A stretch of 54,735 nucleotides of DNA from Planctomycetota bacterium (GCA_009773755.1 WSZJ01000016.1:1-54735), one strand, 5' to 3'. Shown: positions 34,236 to 43,381, counted from the stretch's first letter. A program made the numbers and translations. The notes: a model not told the origin generated them from the letters alone.

Positions 34236-35033
34236 CGTTCCGCGTCGCCGAAGCACTTCGTAGAGAATCACTCCCGCGGCGACTCCCACGTTGAGCGAAT
34301 CGGCGCGACCCACGATGGGGATCCGGGCAATGTGCGTACAGGCGGCGCGCTCATCATCGGTCAGCCCCGCCCGCTCTTCGCCGAACATGACCACGATCGG
34401 CGCTTCCAGCGGAACCTCGGTGTAGCTCGCGGTCGCCGCCGGCGACGTCCCGACAACGCGGCAACGGTTCGCACGCGTCCACGCGGCAAACTCAGAGATC
34501 GTCGCACGCACGAGCTGAAGCGGAAAGATGCCGCCCATGCTCGCGCGGACGACGGCCGGGTCGAACGGGTCGGTTTCGCGACCCAGAAAAACAAACCCGG
34601 CGGCGCCGACGGCCTCGGCCGTGCGGATCATCGTGCCGAGATTTCCCTGCGATCGCACAAGGCCGACGGCGACCCAGCAGAGGCCGCGGCGCGGGTCCGC
34701 TTCGCGAAGCGGCGTCCAGTGCTGCTTCAGGACGGCGGCGACGCCCGAAGCGCGCTCCGTCACCGAGATGCCGCGGAATTCCTCCGGCGTCACGCGTTCG
34801 ACCCGGACCCCGGCCCGCTTCATCTGCCGGACCCGCTTCGCCGCGAACGAATTCGTCAGCAGCACTTCGCTCAGGACGATCGTGTGAAACTCGATCCCGG
34901 CGTCGCGCGCGTGCAGCACGCCGCGCACCCCTTCCACAAATTGCAGTCCGCTGCGCTCCCGCTCGGGCCGCCTCTCCAGATTCCTGATCCATTCCAGCCA
35001 CTCACGACGGCACGACGCTTCCGGTGTTTTCAT
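34158..35033 (-). CDS. SpoU/TrmH-family rRNA or tRNA 2'-O-methyltransferase
   Basis: 291 residues; GCAGGAGA directly precedes the ATG. An N-terminal substrate-binding domain (LQFVEGVRGVLHARDAGIEF) is followed by a SPOUT catalytic domain with motif 1 SQGNLGTMIRTAEAVGAAG, motif 2 VVMFGEERAGL and motif 3 IPIVGRADSLNVGVAAGVIL. These enzymes methylate ribose 2'-OH in 23S rRNA or tRNA; the exact nucleotide is not predictable. The last ~26 residues (after YEVLRRRG) are encoded antisense to the 3' end of the beta-helix gene and are not conserved-looking, suggesting its original stop was lost. Confidence 0.92.
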   Translation of the reverse strand: MKTPEASCRREWLEWIRNLERRPERERSGLQFVEGVRGVLHARDAGIEFHTIVLSEVLLTNSFAAKRVRQMKRAGVRVERVTPEEFRGISVTERASGVAAVLKQHWTPLREADPRRGLCWVAVGLVRSQGNLGTMIRTAEAVGAAGFVFLGRETDPFDPAVVRASMGGIFPLQLVRATISEFAAWTRANRCRVVGTSPAATASYTEVPLEAPIVVMFGEERAGLTDDERAACTHIARIPIVGRADSLNVGVAAGVILYEVLRRRGTLPAFERPDVRSLAGEVERDRRAGLP

Positions 35034-35270
35034 TCTCCTGCCGCCAGGGCGGCGTTTCGAAGGGATGCCTCGCGGGCAATTGCGGCGAGGTAGGAACAGT
35101 ATAAGCAGGTCGAACCTGATTTCCGCCGCTACTTCAGGGAATGACGCGCGAGGAAGTCGGGCGGCGAGAAGATGGAGAGCAGCTCGCGATCGGTCTTTCC
35201 GGTCGGGAGCTTTCCCAGCCCGGACGCCTTCCGGGTCCGGTCCTTTGTGCCGGACCGATACACTTCAGGC

Positions 35271-36320
35271 GTGCCACCTTCATTCCTTCTGTACGGCGCC
35301 ACCGGGTTCACCGGCCGGCTTGTCGCAACACGAGCGGTGGAGCTGGGAATGCTGCCTGTGATCGCGGGGCGCGACGCGAAGGCCGTCGAGTCCCTCGCGC
35401 GGTCGCTATTGCAGTCGGCCGCGGTTTTCCCTCTCGACGACGCAACGGCGATGGACGCGGCGCTGGCGGAATCGGGGCTTGTGCTGAACTGCGCAGGGCC
35501 GTTCTCGAAGACCGCGATGCCGATGGTCGAGGGCTGCCTGCGCACGCGGCGGCATTACGTCGACATCACGGGTGAGATCGACGTCTTCGAGCAGATCTAC
35601 GCGCGGCACGACGCGGCCGTCGCCGCAGGAATCACGCTGCTCCCCGGCGCCGGCTTCGACGTCGTGCCGAGCGACTGCCTGGCGCGACACCTGAAGAAGC
35701 GGCTCCCGTCGGCGACGAAGCTGACGCTCGCGTTCCGCGCGAACACGCGGCTTTCGCCGGGAACCGCCGCGACGCTGCTCGAGCGGATGCACGAGCCCGG
35801 GATGGTCCGGCGCGGCGGCGCGCTCACGCCGATACCGCCCGGCTCCCTGATCCGCGACATCGACGCCGGCCACGGAGACCGCTTCCCTGCCATGGCGATC
35901 CCGTGGGGCGACCTCGCCACCGCGTGGCGCAGCACGCGCATCCCGGACATCGAGACGTTCGCGGCCACGACGGCCGCCACGCGCCTCGGCTTCAAGCTCT
36001 CCCGCGTCCCCGTGATCTCCTCGCTCCTGCGCGCCTTCATCCGCTTCACCTCGACCGGCCCGTCGGCCTCGCTCCGCCGCAACGGGCGCTCCCTCCTCTG
36101 GGGCGAAGTCTCCGACGCGGGCGGACGACGGGCGGCGACGCGCATGGAGACGCCGGAGCCTTATGCGCTCACGGTGGAAGCGGCGCTGGCGGCGGTGAAG
36201 CGGCTTCTTGCGGGCGACGCGCCGACCGGGGCGCAGACGCCGGCGATGGCATTCGGGAGCGAGTTCGTCATGGGGATTGCGGGCGTGAAGCGGGAGGACT
36301 TGGCCGATTCAGGCCGCTGA
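35271..36320 (+). CDS. Saccharopine-dehydrogenase-like / trans-acting enoyl reductase family oxidoreductase
   Basis: 349 residues from GTG at 35271, chosen because the Rossmann motif LLYGATGFTGRLVA begins four codons later; an ATG at 35172 gives a 33-residue extension of no family character. ITGEIDVFEQIYARHDAAVA, TLLPGAGFDVVPSDCLARHL and the late MAFGSEFVMGI are typical of the NAD(P)-binding saccharopine-dehydrogenase superfamily, including mycobacterial trans-acting enoyl reductases for lipid synthesis. Substrate unknown. TACACT lies 6 nt upstream of the GTG, consistent with a leaderless start. Confidence 0.8.
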   Translation: MPPSFLLYGATGFTGRLVATRAVELGMLPVIAGRDAKAVESLARSLLQSAAVFPLDDATAMDAALAESGLVLNCAGPFSKTAMPMVEGCLRTRRHYVDITGEIDVFEQIYARHDAAVAAGITLLPGAGFDVVPSDCLARHLKKRLPSATKLTLAFRANTRLSPGTAATLLERMHEPGMVRRGGALTPIPPGSLIRDIDAGHGDRFPAMAIPWGDLATAWRSTRIPDIETFAATTAATRLGFKLSRVPVISSLLRAFIRFTSTGPSASLRRNGRSLLWGEVSDAGGRRAATRMETPEPYALTVEAALAAVKRLLAGDAPTGAQTPAMAFGSEFVMGIAGVKREDLADSGR

Positions 36321-36322
36321 AC

Positions 36323-36358
36323 CGGACGGCGTGCCGTGAGTACCGGCATCGCCGTCCG
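36323..36358. terminator. Bidirectional hairpin terminator
   Basis: CGGACGGCG-TGCCG (36323-36336) pairs with CGGCA-T-CGCCGTCCG (36344-36358): 14 bp with a single bulge. It begins 3 nt after the oxidoreductase stop and ends 24 nt before the stop of the convergent gene at 36382. No U-tract. Confidence 0.65.
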
Positions 36359-36381
36359 CATGGGTTACCTCCTGGAAACGC

Positions 36382-36927
36382 CTAGTCGATTTCTTCCGGC
36401 TTCCTTCGTTCCGGTTCGGCGGGGGCCGAGTCTTCCTTCTTCCAGTTGAAGCGGAACGAGCTGGCCACGCCCATCGACGTGCGGGAGAACGGCCAGGCTT
36501 CCTGGAACGAATAACTCCGGCCTTTCGAAATCAGTTCGACTTCCCGGAACTCGAGCGTCAGGGGCCGGTCCGGGTCGTACGCGACGCGGAAGCTCACGGG
36601 TTTGTTCGTGAACGTTTTGTTGCCGCGAAAAACGCCGAGCTGTGTGGTGTAGATTTCGGTGGCTCCCCTGCGAACCGTCATGACGACGTCCTTCGGGTCG
36701 TCGGAGAGCGCGTTGCGGGTCCAGTCGCTCGGCTCAAGCTGCACGGATTCAAGCTCGACGCGGTACATCCCGCGCGGCATGGCGGCCTCTTCGGCGCGAT
36801 TCACCACGCGCTCCGTGGCGTTCCCGACACGGGATTCTTTCGCAAGATTCTCGTAGAGCACGCCGCCCAGCATTCCGAAGATCAGGATGGCGAAAAGCCC
36901 GAGAGTGCACTTGAGGAATGTCTTCAT
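36382..36927 (-). CDS. Single-pass membrane protein, unknown function
   Basis: 181 residues from the ATG at 36927, which has TTGGAGG 8 nt upstream; the frame extends further but without character. One N-terminal membrane anchor (FLKCTLGLFAILIFGMLGGVLY) is followed by an outer, beta-rich domain (RVELESVQLEPSDW, DVVMTVRRGATEIYTTQLG, RPLTLEFREVELISKG) that might be a C2-like sandwich. The tail is charged (KKEDSAPAEPERRKPEEID). I recognise no family. It stands alone between a terminator and the IS remnant. Confidence 0.65.
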   Translation of the reverse strand: MKTFLKCTLGLFAILIFGMLGGVLYENLAKESRVGNATERVVNRAEEAAMPRGMYRVELESVQLEPSDWTRNALSDDPKDVVMTVRRGATEIYTTQLGVFRGNKTFTNKPVSFRVAYDPDRPLTLEFREVELISKGRSYSFQEAWPFSRTSMGVASSFRFNWKKEDSAPAEPERRKPEEID

Positions 36928-36973
36928 GGTTCGATCCTCCAAGGCGGCGAGACGGAGCCGCGAGCCTGGGGAA

Positions 36974-39724
36974 TTACGAAGCAAGGCGCGTGCCGGGATC
37001 TCCCGCACGTCGGGGCGGCCCCGACACGAAGCTCCCCGGCAAGAATGCCCGACTCCGGGAGTTGTTACGCGCGTTCTCGGAGCGCGAGCAAAAATCACGC
37101 GCGTCAGGCTGCGTCGGCCGAGTGCAGGTGACTTGAGGTGTTTTTCTTATGCCCGGCCGACTCCGCCCGACCCGCGTGATTTTCGTCGCGCTCTGAGGCT
37201 CACATTCCGTCGAAATTCGATCCGTTTCGTGGTGGACCTGACGCGGTTTCTGGCCGTGATCGAGTCGCGTGAAGACAAAGCGAGGCGTCCGGTGATCGAC
37301 CCGAGGATACTCGTCACGCTCTGGCTCTACGCGACGAGCGAGGGCGTGGCCAGCGCGCGGGAGCTGGCGCGACTCTGCGGGATGCACGACGCATACCGCT
37401 GGATCTGCGGCGGAGTTGACCGGAAGCCGATGAATTACGACCCTGAGAACGTGAGCAACGGTCGCCCGGAGGCGTGCGGCGTCGGCCCGTCCGGCGCGCC
37501 TCGATTGCCCCAGTTCTTCACTCCTGCGGCAACTCTCGAGGGCGCGCAGGAAGTCTTCCGCCCACGTCGCCGCGGTCGTGCGCTGGACGACCTTCAACAA
37601 CTTCGCGTGCCGCTCGAGTCGCTCGGCCGCCGGCATTCGAAGCGCCCGGTCCAGGTCCTTCGCCATGCCGTCCACATGGTAGGGGTTCGTCAGGACTGCA
37701 TCCGGCAGTTCCTCCGCGGCCCCGGCAAACCGGGACAGGAGCAGGACTCCGGGGCTCGCAGGGTCCTGCGCCGCGACGTACTCCTTGGCGACGAGGTTCA
37801 TGCCGTCGCGAAGCGGCGTGACGTATCCGACATCGGCGGCGCGGTAGAGCTGTGAGAGCTGGTTGCGCCCGTAGGACCGGTACAGGTATCGCACCGGGAC
37901 CCATGTCGCTTCGCCGAATTCCCCGTTGATGCGCCCGACGGCGGTCTCCACGAGGGACCGTTGCTCCGCATAGTCCGGGATGTCCGCCCGCGAAGGGACC
38001 GAGACCTGCACCAGCGAGACCTTGCCGCGCCACTCCGGGAAGAGCTCGAGCATCCGCCCGAAGGCGAGCAGCCGGTTCGGGATTCCTTTCGTGTAGTCCA
38101 GCCGGTCAACGCCGAGCACAAGGCGGCCGGGAGAGATCGACTGGATCAGCGACGCGATCTCTTCGGCCATCCCCGGCTCCGGAGGCTCCTGGAATCCCTC
38201 GGGGATGATCCCGATCGGGAAGGCCGACGAGCGGATCCGGCGGCCGCGGTGCTCGATCGCGTCGTCGCCGAGCCGCGCCGGCGACAGGGCTCCAACGCAT
38301 TGCCGGAAGTTGTCGACGAACCCCTTCGTGTGAAACCCGACGAGGTCGTGCTCCAGCATCCCGTCGAGCAGCCGGTCGGCCCAGGGGATCATCGAAAACA
38401 GATCGAGGCCGGGAAAGGGGATGTGCAGGAACAGCCCGAGCGGCCCGCGGTGCCCGCGCCGCCGCAGCGCCGCGGCGACGAGGAGCAGGTGATAGTCGTG
38501 GATCCATACCGGCACGTCGGGATCGACCAGCCGCGACGCCGCTTCCGCAAACGCCTCGTTCGCCTTCAGGTAGCACTCCCATTCGTCGTCGGCGAATCTC
38601 ACGCGACCGGGGAAGGAGTGAAAGAGAGGCCAGAGGGAGCTGTTGGAGAACCCGTTGTAGTACTTCTGCGACCAGTCCTCGGGGAGATCGATCCAGGCGA
38701 GAGGCGGGACCGCTTCCTCGGCAAGGCCGACGGGCGAGGGCACTTCTCCCCGTACCACGCGGCCGCTCCAGCCGAGCCAGAGGCCGTGTCGTGCGACGAG
38801 AACGGGCTCGAGGGCGGAAACGAGGCCGCCGACGCTTGTTCTCCGGTGGGACCCCGGGACATCGGGCGAGCGCTGGTCCGGCAGGCGGTTGGAGACGGCA
38901 AGAAGGCGGTGAAGCGACGGCGCCGCCTGGACGGGCCGTGGGGGGGCGATGGGACTGGGAAGCACGAGAGGCAGCGGCGTCCGGGATTCGAGCCGTGCCG
39001 TCACGATCCACCTCAGGAACGCGACGGCTTCCTTCGGCGCGGCGAGCCGCCATCGCGCGGCGGTGGCGCGCCAGCGGTCGCCGCCGACCTGCACGCCTTC
39101 GTCGGAGGGGGCCAGCTCCCGGAACAGATCCTCGTCGGTGAGCTCGTCGCCGAGGGCGAGGATACGGGCGCCGGCCCCGGCCCGCTCGCGGATCCACGGG
39201 ACGGCGACGGACTTGCGAACGCGCGCGGCGCGGATCTCGAGGGAATCTTCTCCCTCGAGGCGTTCGTAACCTGTGCCACGAAAGGAAGCGAAGGCCGCGG
39301 TCGCCTGGACGAAGAGGCCGGTCCGCTCCGGCGGCCGGATGCCGCGTGCATGGAGAACGAGCGACCATGTTTTCTTCTCGACCCAGGCCTTCCGGTATTG
39401 CGCCGCGATCCGCTCGAACTCGGCCGCCAGCGCGTCCAGCGCCCCCGGCTCCGCGGCCACGGGCGCCTGCCACGCGCCGTCACCCCGCAGCCAGCCTCCG
39501 TGCTCGGCGACCAGCCAGACTCGGGGAGCGTCCACGAAGAGCCCTTCCAGCGACTCCCGGGCGCGACCGGAGACGACGGCAAGGGAGAGGCCGGGGAGCG
39601 AGGCAAGCCTCGCGAGGAGGGCGACGAGCTCCGGGTCGGGCCGGGCTTCTTCCGGGCGGGCGGCGAAGGGAATGAGCGTCCCGTCGAGATCGGTGAGGAT
39701 CGCCAGGGGCGTGTGGCGCGCCAT
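36974..39724 (-). CDS. Trehalose-6-phosphate phosphatase / synthase fusion with aberrant C-terminal tail
   Basis: 916 residues from the ATG at 39724. The N-terminal ~265 residues are OtsB, a HAD phosphatase ([47 protein letters not shown]). Residues ~275-750 are OtsA (GT20): [71 protein letters not shown]. Together they make trehalose from UDP-glucose and glucose-6-phosphate. The B-then-A order is opposite to the eukaryotic TPS-TPP fusion. The final ~155 codons (from about 37440) are antisense to a transposase relic, so the native stop has apparently been lost. It lies 13 nt downstream of treS, giving two trehalose routes in one transcript. Confidence 0.9.
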   Translation of the reverse strand: MARHTPLAILTDLDGTLIPFAARPEEARPDPELVALLARLASLPGLSLAVVSGRARESLEGLFVDAPRVWLVAEHGGWLRGDGAWQAPVAAEPGALDALAAEFERIAAQYRKAWVEKKTWSLVLHARGIRPPERTGLFVQATAAFASFRGTGYERLEGEDSLEIRAARVRKSVAVPWIRERAGAGARILALGDELTDEDLFRELAPSDEGVQVGGDRWRATAARWRLAAPKEAVAFLRWIVTARLESRTPLPLVLPSPIAPPRPVQAAPSLHRLLAVSNRLPDQRSPDVPGSHRRTSVGGLVSALEPVLVARHGLWLGWSGRVVRGEVPSPVGLAEEAVPPLAWIDLPEDWSQKYYNGFSNSSLWPLFHSFPGRVRFADDEWECYLKANEAFAEAASRLVDPDVPVWIHDYHLLLVAAALRRRGHRGPLGLFLHIPFPGLDLFSMIPWADRLLDGMLEHDLVGFHTKGFVDNFRQCVGALSPARLGDDAIEHRGRRIRSSAFPIGIIPEGFQEPPEPGMAEEIASLIQSISPGRLVLGVDRLDYTKGIPNRLLAFGRMLELFPEWRGKVSLVQVSVPSRADIPDYAEQRSLVETAVGRINGEFGEATWVPVRYLYRSYGRNQLSQLYRAADVGYVTPLRDGMNLVAKEYVAAQDPASPGVLLLSRFAGAAEELPDAVLTNPYHVDGMAKDLDRALRMPAAERLERHAKLLKVVQRTTAATWAEDFLRALESCRRSEELGQSRRAGRADAARLRATVAHVLRVVIHRLPVNSAADPAVCVVHPAESRQLPRAGHALARRVEPERDEYPRVDHRTPRFVFTRLDHGQKPRQVHHETDRISTECEPQSATKITRVGRSRPGIRKTPQVTCTRPTQPDARDFCSRSENARNNSRSRAFLPGSFVSGPPRRAGDPGTRLAS
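37081..37193. repeat. Imperfect ~45-nt inverted repeat
   Basis: Arms of about 45 nt (37081-37125 and 37150-37193) pair with scattered mismatches: AGCGCGAGCAAAAATCACGC versus the complement of GCGTGATTTTCGTCGCGCT, then GTC-GGC-G--GTCGGCCG. The loop contains GGTGTTTTTCTTATG. It lies beside the transposase relic and inside the displaced 3' end of otsBA. It may be a terminator, or the end of the former insertion. Confidence 0.65.
37200..37445 (+). pseudogene. Transposase N-terminal fragment (DUF772-type, IS1182-like)
   Basis: The plus-strand frame reads [37 protein letters not shown] and ICGGV. This is the N-terminal signature of IS1182/IS5-group transposases ('dPr.ll.lwLYAt.[13 protein letters not shown]..hdaYRWlcGGV'). 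The match stops after ~70 residues at about 37440, where the frame enters otsBA antisense. There is no catalytic DDE region, so this is a dead relic. It lies opposite to and overlapping the 3' end of otsBA. Confidence 0.8.
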
Positions 39725-39737
39725 GGAAGTCCAGAGG

Positions 39738-41408
39738 TCAGCGTTGTTCAAGGCGGAACCAGTAGAAGTAGTGGGGGGCGATCGTGAACAGAACGGGATC
39801 GTTGCCCACGGACGGCAGGGCGGCGCCGCCGATCAGGTCAACGGGAACGCGGCCTCGCCATTCATGGAGGTCGACGCGCGCGGGCTGAATGTAGCGCGAC
39901 AGGTTGTTGAGGCAGAGGACGGCCTGCCCTTCGCGCTCGCGCACGAAAGCGAAGACCTTCGGGTTATCGGTGTACAGAACGCGCATTTTCGATCCGCGGA
40001 AAAGCGGGTCGGCCCGGTGGACCTTGATCATCCGGCGCAGCCAGTTGAGAAACGAAGTCGGCGTCCTCTCGTGCGAATCGACGTTTCGGCCCGCATAGTG
40101 GTACTCGGGATCGCTGATGACCGGCGCGTACAGCCGCTCCGGCGCCGCTTCGGAGAACCCCGCGTTGAGTCCGGTCGACCACTGCATCGGCGTCCGGACT
40201 CCGTTGCGGTCCCCCAGCCGGAGGTCGTCCCCCATCCCGATTTCGTCCCCGTAATAGAGCAGCGCGCAGCCGGGAAGGCTCAGGATGAGGCCGTACAGAA
40301 GCTCGATCTGGCGCCTCCCGCCCTGCATGAGCGGCCAGAGCCGGCGCCGGATGCCCAGATTGAGCCTCATCTCCTTCGCCCCGGCGTACGTGTCGAACAT
40401 GTACGCCCGGTCCGCTTCCGCAATCGACTCCAGCGTCAGCTCGTCATGATTCCGCAGGAACATCGCCCATTGGCAGCCGTCGGGAAGGGACGGCGTCGCC
40501 TGCAGCACTTCGAGCAGCGGCTTGCTGTCCTCCCGGTGAATGGCCAGGAACATTGCCGGCATCAGGGGGAAGTGAAACGCCAGGTGGAATTCGTCGCCCG
40601 ACCCGAAATACGGCGCAAGGTGCGCCGGCGGCTGGTTGGCCTCTGCGAGCAGCACACGGGGCGGCGAATACGTGTCGGCAACCTTGCGGATCTCCTTGAG
40701 AAACGCATGCGTCTCCGGGAGATTCTCGCAGGTCGTCCCTTCACGCTCGAACAGGTACGGCGCCGCGTCCACCCGGAAACCGTCCACGCCGAGGTCCAGC
40801 CAGAAGCGGACGATCTCGAGCATTTCCCGGCGGACTTCCGGGTTGTCGTAGTTGAGGTCGGGCTGGTGCGCATAGAAGCGGTGCCAGTAGTGCAGCCGGC
40901 ACTGCGGCTCCCAGGTCCAGTTGGATCGTTCGGTATCGGAGAAAATGATCCGGGTTCCTGCAAAGCGGTCGGGCGTCGGGCTCCACACGTAGTAGTCATG
41001 GAAAGGATGCCCCGGACCGTTTCTCGCCGACCGGAACCAGGGGTGCTGGTCGCTGGTGTGGTTCACGACAAGGTCGGTGATGACCCGGATGCCGGCCGCG
41101 TGCGCGCGGTCCAGCAGCTTCCTGAAATCGTCCAGCGTCCCCAGGTCCGGGTGGACGTCTCGGAAATCCGAAATGTCGTACCCGTCGTCCCGAAGCGGGC
41201 TCGGGAAAATGGGGAGCAGCCAGATCGCGGTGATCCCGAGGTCGCGGATGTACCCGATTCGGTCGGCAAGACCGGGCAGGTCGCCGATCCCGTCGCCGTT
41301 CGAATCCCGGAATGCGCGGACGTAGACCTCGTAGATCACCAGGTCCGCGTACCAGGGAGGTTTCACCGCGGGGTTTGTTCTCACAGAAATCAGGGGTTGC
41401 AGATCCAT
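39738..41408 (-). CDS. treS: Trehalose synthase (maltose alpha-D-glucosyltransferase), GH13
   Basis: 556 residues from the ATG at 41408 (AGAGG 6-7 nt upstream); a start at 41498 would overlap the miniprotein. WYADLVIYEVYVRAFRDSNG, DGIGDLPGLADRI and GITAIWLLPIFPSPLRDDGY are classic TreS/GH13_16 motifs. The catalytic residues are in GFRVDAAPYLF (Asp), LLAEANQ (Glu) and FLRNHDELT (Asp). Length fits a TreS without a fused maltokinase. The enzyme interconverts maltose and trehalose. Its ATG overlaps the stop of the upstream miniprotein (TGATG), and otsBA follows 13 nt after it. Confidence 0.93.
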   Translation of the reverse strand: MDLQPLISVRTNPAVKPPWYADLVIYEVYVRAFRDSNGDGIGDLPGLADRIGYIRDLGITAIWLLPIFPSPLRDDGYDISDFRDVHPDLGTLDDFRKLLDRAHAAGIRVITDLVVNHTSDQHPWFRSARNGPGHPFHDYYVWSPTPDRFAGTRIIFSDTERSNWTWEPQCRLHYWHRFYAHQPDLNYDNPEVRREMLEIVRFWLDLGVDGFRVDAAPYLFEREGTTCENLPETHAFLKEIRKVADTYSPPRVLLAEANQPPAHLAPYFGSGDEFHLAFHFPLMPAMFLAIHREDSKPLLEVLQATPSLPDGCQWAMFLRNHDELTLESIAEADRAYMFDTYAGAKEMRLNLGIRRRLWPLMQGGRRQIELLYGLILSLPGCALLYYGDEIGMGDDLRLGDRNGVRTPMQWSTGLNAGFSEAAPERLYAPVISDPEYHYAGRNVDSHERTPTSFLNWLRRMIKVHRADPLFRGSKMRVLYTDNPKVFAFVREREGQAVLCLNNLSRYIQPARVDLHEWRGRVPVDLIGGAALPSVGNDPVLFTIAPHYFYWFRLEQR

Positions 41409-41482
41409 CAGGTCCTCTGCGCGCTGACGGCCCCCGCAATGGCGGCAACCAGCAGGAGAAACAGAAGGTCGATGACTGTCAT
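41408..41482 (-). CDS. 24-residue membrane miniprotein coupled to treS
   Basis: Encodes MTVIDLLFLLLVAAIAGAVS plus AQRT. GGGAGGAAAACGC before the ATG is one of the best ribosome-binding sites in the window. The peptide is one hydrophobic helix and closely resembles the first segment of GlsB/YeaQ/YmgE-family stress membrane proteins ('lLillvvAaiaGaiGq'). Its TGA overlaps the treS ATG by one base, so it may act as a leader for translational coupling. It could be a real small membrane protein or a truncated GlsB homologue kept for its ribosome-binding site. Confidence 0.6.
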   Translation of the reverse strand: MTVIDLLFLLLVAAIAGAVSAQRT

Positions 41483-41533
41483 GGCGTTTTCCTCCCAAGG
41501 TGCAGGATGGCGCTTCTTCGGGCGAGTCAGGGA

Positions 41534-41552
41534 GGAGCCGGAAACCGGCTCC
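41534..41552. terminator. Hairpin between lipoprotein and miniprotein-treS genes
   Basis: GGAGCCGG-AAA-CCGGCTCC, 8 bp, perfect, between the stop at 41563 and the miniprotein start at 41482. On the minus strand no U-tract follows, so it could be a weak attenuator or an mRNA-processing/stability stem rather than a full terminator. Confidence 0.5.
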
Positions 41553-41562
41553 CCCCTGCTCC

Positions 41563-41973
41563 CTACTTCATCCCGGTCTCTTCTGCCTTGACCGTCACCT
41601 GGAATATCTCGCTCGCAGAGAGACCGCCCGGTCCCTTCGCGGTCACGGTGACGAGCGCTTCATGTACGGCGGGGGCGTCGTTGGCGGCATAAAGCGTGTA
41701 CGAGACGAAGATGTCGCTTTCGGCGTAACGGCGGGCGGTCTCGATCACTTTGACGCCGGAGGGCAGCCCGTCGAACTCGATCAGGATGTCCGAACGGAAG
41801 CCCCGGCGCAGGACCGTGACCGCGACCCGGTTGATTTCACCGCGACGCAGGGTCTGGTCCAGCGGGCGGACGATCGAGATGCTGCGGTCGCCGGTCCCGG
41901 TGGCCGTCGTGTAGCGACAGCCCGCCATGGAGACCGTCGCCGCGACGAGCGACAGGACGATCAGGTTTTTCAT
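41563..41973 (-). CDS. Small lipoprotein (paralogue 1)
   Basis: 136 residues: signal LIVLSLVAATVSMAGC with lipobox MAGC, then ~115 residues of beta-sandwich character: SISIVRPLDQTLRRGEINRV, AVTVLRRGFRSDILIEFDGL, PSGVKVIET, ALVTVTAKGPGGLSASEIF. It is clearly homologous to the next gene (RPLDQTLRRGE/KPANQAMRQGE, FDGLPSGVKVI/FENLPRGVTVI), so the pair arose by duplication. The pattern '(L)P.GV.V' with a terminal Ig-like strand suggests a bacterial Ig-type module. Probably an envelope stress protein, given its neighbours; the function is unproven. Confidence 0.75.
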   Translation of the reverse strand: MKNLIVLSLVAATVSMAGCRYTTATGTGDRSISIVRPLDQTLRRGEINRVAVTVLRRGFRSDILIEFDGLPSGVKVIETARRYAESDIFVSYTLYAANDAPAVHEALVTVTAKGPGGLSASEIFQVTVKAEETGMK

Positions 41974-42011
41974 GGGTTTCTCCGATGCCTGGTTCCTGGA
42001 AATCGCGTCGC

Positions 42012-42419
42012 CTACTTTTCCGCAATCTTCCGGGCTCTTATCGAGACCCCGAAAAACTCCGAGGCCTTCAGGCCGTCGGGCCCCTCGACCAGGATGCTCG
42101 CCATGTGGTTGCCAACGAGCCCTGCGTCGGGAGCTGCGTGCAGCGTGTAGACCTCGCGATCCTTGCCCGCAGCGATCGGGCGAACGGCGATGACGGTGAC
42201 GCCCCTCGGGAGGTTTTCGAACACAACCCGGACGTCTCCGTCGAAGTTCTCCCTGCGGATCATCACGGCAATGTCATTCGTTTCGCCCTGCCTCATGGCC
42301 TGGTTGGCGGGCTTGAAGAGCGTGAGCCTCTTGCCACCCGGGGCTTCGGCGGTCGTCTTGTCGCAGCCGAGGACCGTGGCGAAGAACATCAGGGAGGCAA
42401 CTCTCGTGATTGTCTTCAT
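42012..42419 (-). CDS. Small lipoprotein (paralogue 2)
   Basis: 135 residues: signal ITRVASLMFFATVLGC (lipobox VLGC) and one Ig-like module: LTLFKPANQAMRQGETNDIA, VMIRRENFDGDVRVVFENL, PRGVTVIAV, ASILVEGPDGLKASEFFGV. Tandem paralogue of the preceding entry, 38 nt away. A hairpin (42450-42473, nine paired bases with one mismatch) precedes it. Part of the leftward effector gene run ending in trehalose synthesis. Confidence 0.75.
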   Translation of the reverse strand: MKTITRVASLMFFATVLGCDKTTAEAPGGKRLTLFKPANQAMRQGETNDIAVMIRRENFDGDVRVVFENLPRGVTVIAVRPIAAGKDREVYTLHAAPDAGLVGNHMASILVEGPDGLKASEFFGVSIRARKIAEK

Positions 42420-42485
42420 GGCATTTCCTTTCTCTCTGGTGGCCCGTAACGGGACCGGAAAGATCCGTTCCCGCGCCCCGGGTCG

Positions 42486-43091
42486 CTACTCGACCATCGG
42501 GCCGGGGAAGAACATGGGCGTGTCTTCCATCTCCTCGAAATGCGATCGGCCGGGTTCGCGTCCGCGCACGATTTCCCGCATCGCGGCAACCGCTTCCCGC
42601 ACCTCCTCGCCTGCGGCATAGCCGAACTCGCGTGCACCTTGCAGGGCGCCCCTGGACACCGCGAACACCGCTTCCGAAACGTCCATCCCCAGCTCGCGTG
42701 CCCCCTCGGCCGCACCGGCGACGAGGCCGCGGGTGGCGGCGGCGATGTCGCCGCCGGCCCGCCCGACCTGCCGGATGACCGACCTCGAGCTCACCGCGAG
42801 AGTCGTGAACGCGGAACCCGGCTCAGCCTTCTTGCCTCGAAGCACGCCAAGGGCGATCCCCCTTGCTGCCTCGACCGCGTCGTGGCCGATGCTGACCACG
42901 GCGCCTATCACGCCCGCGATGATGTCGACGAGGACGTCGCCCGCCTCGAGCGCTTCGTGCCCGGCTTCTTTCACGAATCCTGCCGTCGACTCGGCGACGG
43001 AGGAGAAGAGATCGCCGGTCTCGCGCACTACTTGCAGGGCGGCGACCTTGAAGCGGTTGGAGCCTGGTCTTTCGTTGGTGAATTCGGTCAT
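42486..43091 (-). CDS. Alanine/glycine-rich helical protein, putative stress protein
   Basis: 201 residues with AAGGAGACCAAG before the ATG. Composition is Ala, Gly, Val, Arg and Glu, arranged as repeated amphipathic helices (VVRETGDLFSSVAESTAGFV, GHEALEAGDVLVDIIAGVIG, GALQGAREFGYAAGEEVREA) resembling LEA- or apolipoprotein-like proteins. One moderately hydrophobic stretch (VLVDIIAGVIGAVVSIG) could touch membrane. No family recognised. Its position between a DUF1328 gene and lipoproteins, upstream of trehalose enzymes, suggests a desiccation or osmotic role; that is inference. Confidence 0.65.
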   Translation of the reverse strand: MTEFTNERPGSNRFKVAALQVVRETGDLFSSVAESTAGFVKEAGHEALEAGDVLVDIIAGVIGAVVSIGHDAVEAARGIALGVLRGKKAEPGSAFTTLAVSSRSVIRQVGRAGGDIAAATRGLVAGAAEGARELGMDVSEAVFAVSRGALQGAREFGYAAGEEVREAVAAMREIVRGREPGRSHFEEMEDTPMFFPGPMVE

Positions 43092-43137
43092 CTTGGTCTC
43101 CTTTGTGACGACTCCTGGATGGATCCGGGGAATTCTG

Positions 43138-43323
43138 CTATTGGGGCGGACGCGCCGGGCTCCTTCCTGTCACCAGCCTCCAGATCACCGAGGCCAGGAA
43201 CGCGACCAGGAAGATGAATGCCAGGACGCGCGCGATCCCGACAGCCCCTTGTGCGATTCCGCCGAAACCGAGCAGAGCAGCAACGATCGCCGCGACGAAA
43301 AAGATGAGCGACCAGTGCAGCAT
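43138..43323 (-). CDS. DUF1328-family small membrane protein
   Basis: 61 residues from the ATG at 43323, with GGGAGG 6 nt upstream; the much longer frame reaching 43860 is an artefact. [40 protein letters not shown] and AFLASVIW are the two-span signature of DUF1328 (YtjA-like) proteins, which occur widely in stress-responsive gene groups with CsbD, GlsB and lipoproteins. First gene of the effector run; a sigma-54-like element lies ~50 nt upstream. Confidence 0.9.
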   Translation of the reverse strand: MLHWSLIFFVAAIVAALLGFGGIAQGAVGIARVLAFIFLVAFLASVIWRLVTGRSPARPPQ

Positions 43324-43381
43324 GGTGGCCTCCCTTCGTGGGTGTGCTTCAGAACACTCGTGTACCGGATCATCCGTGGAC

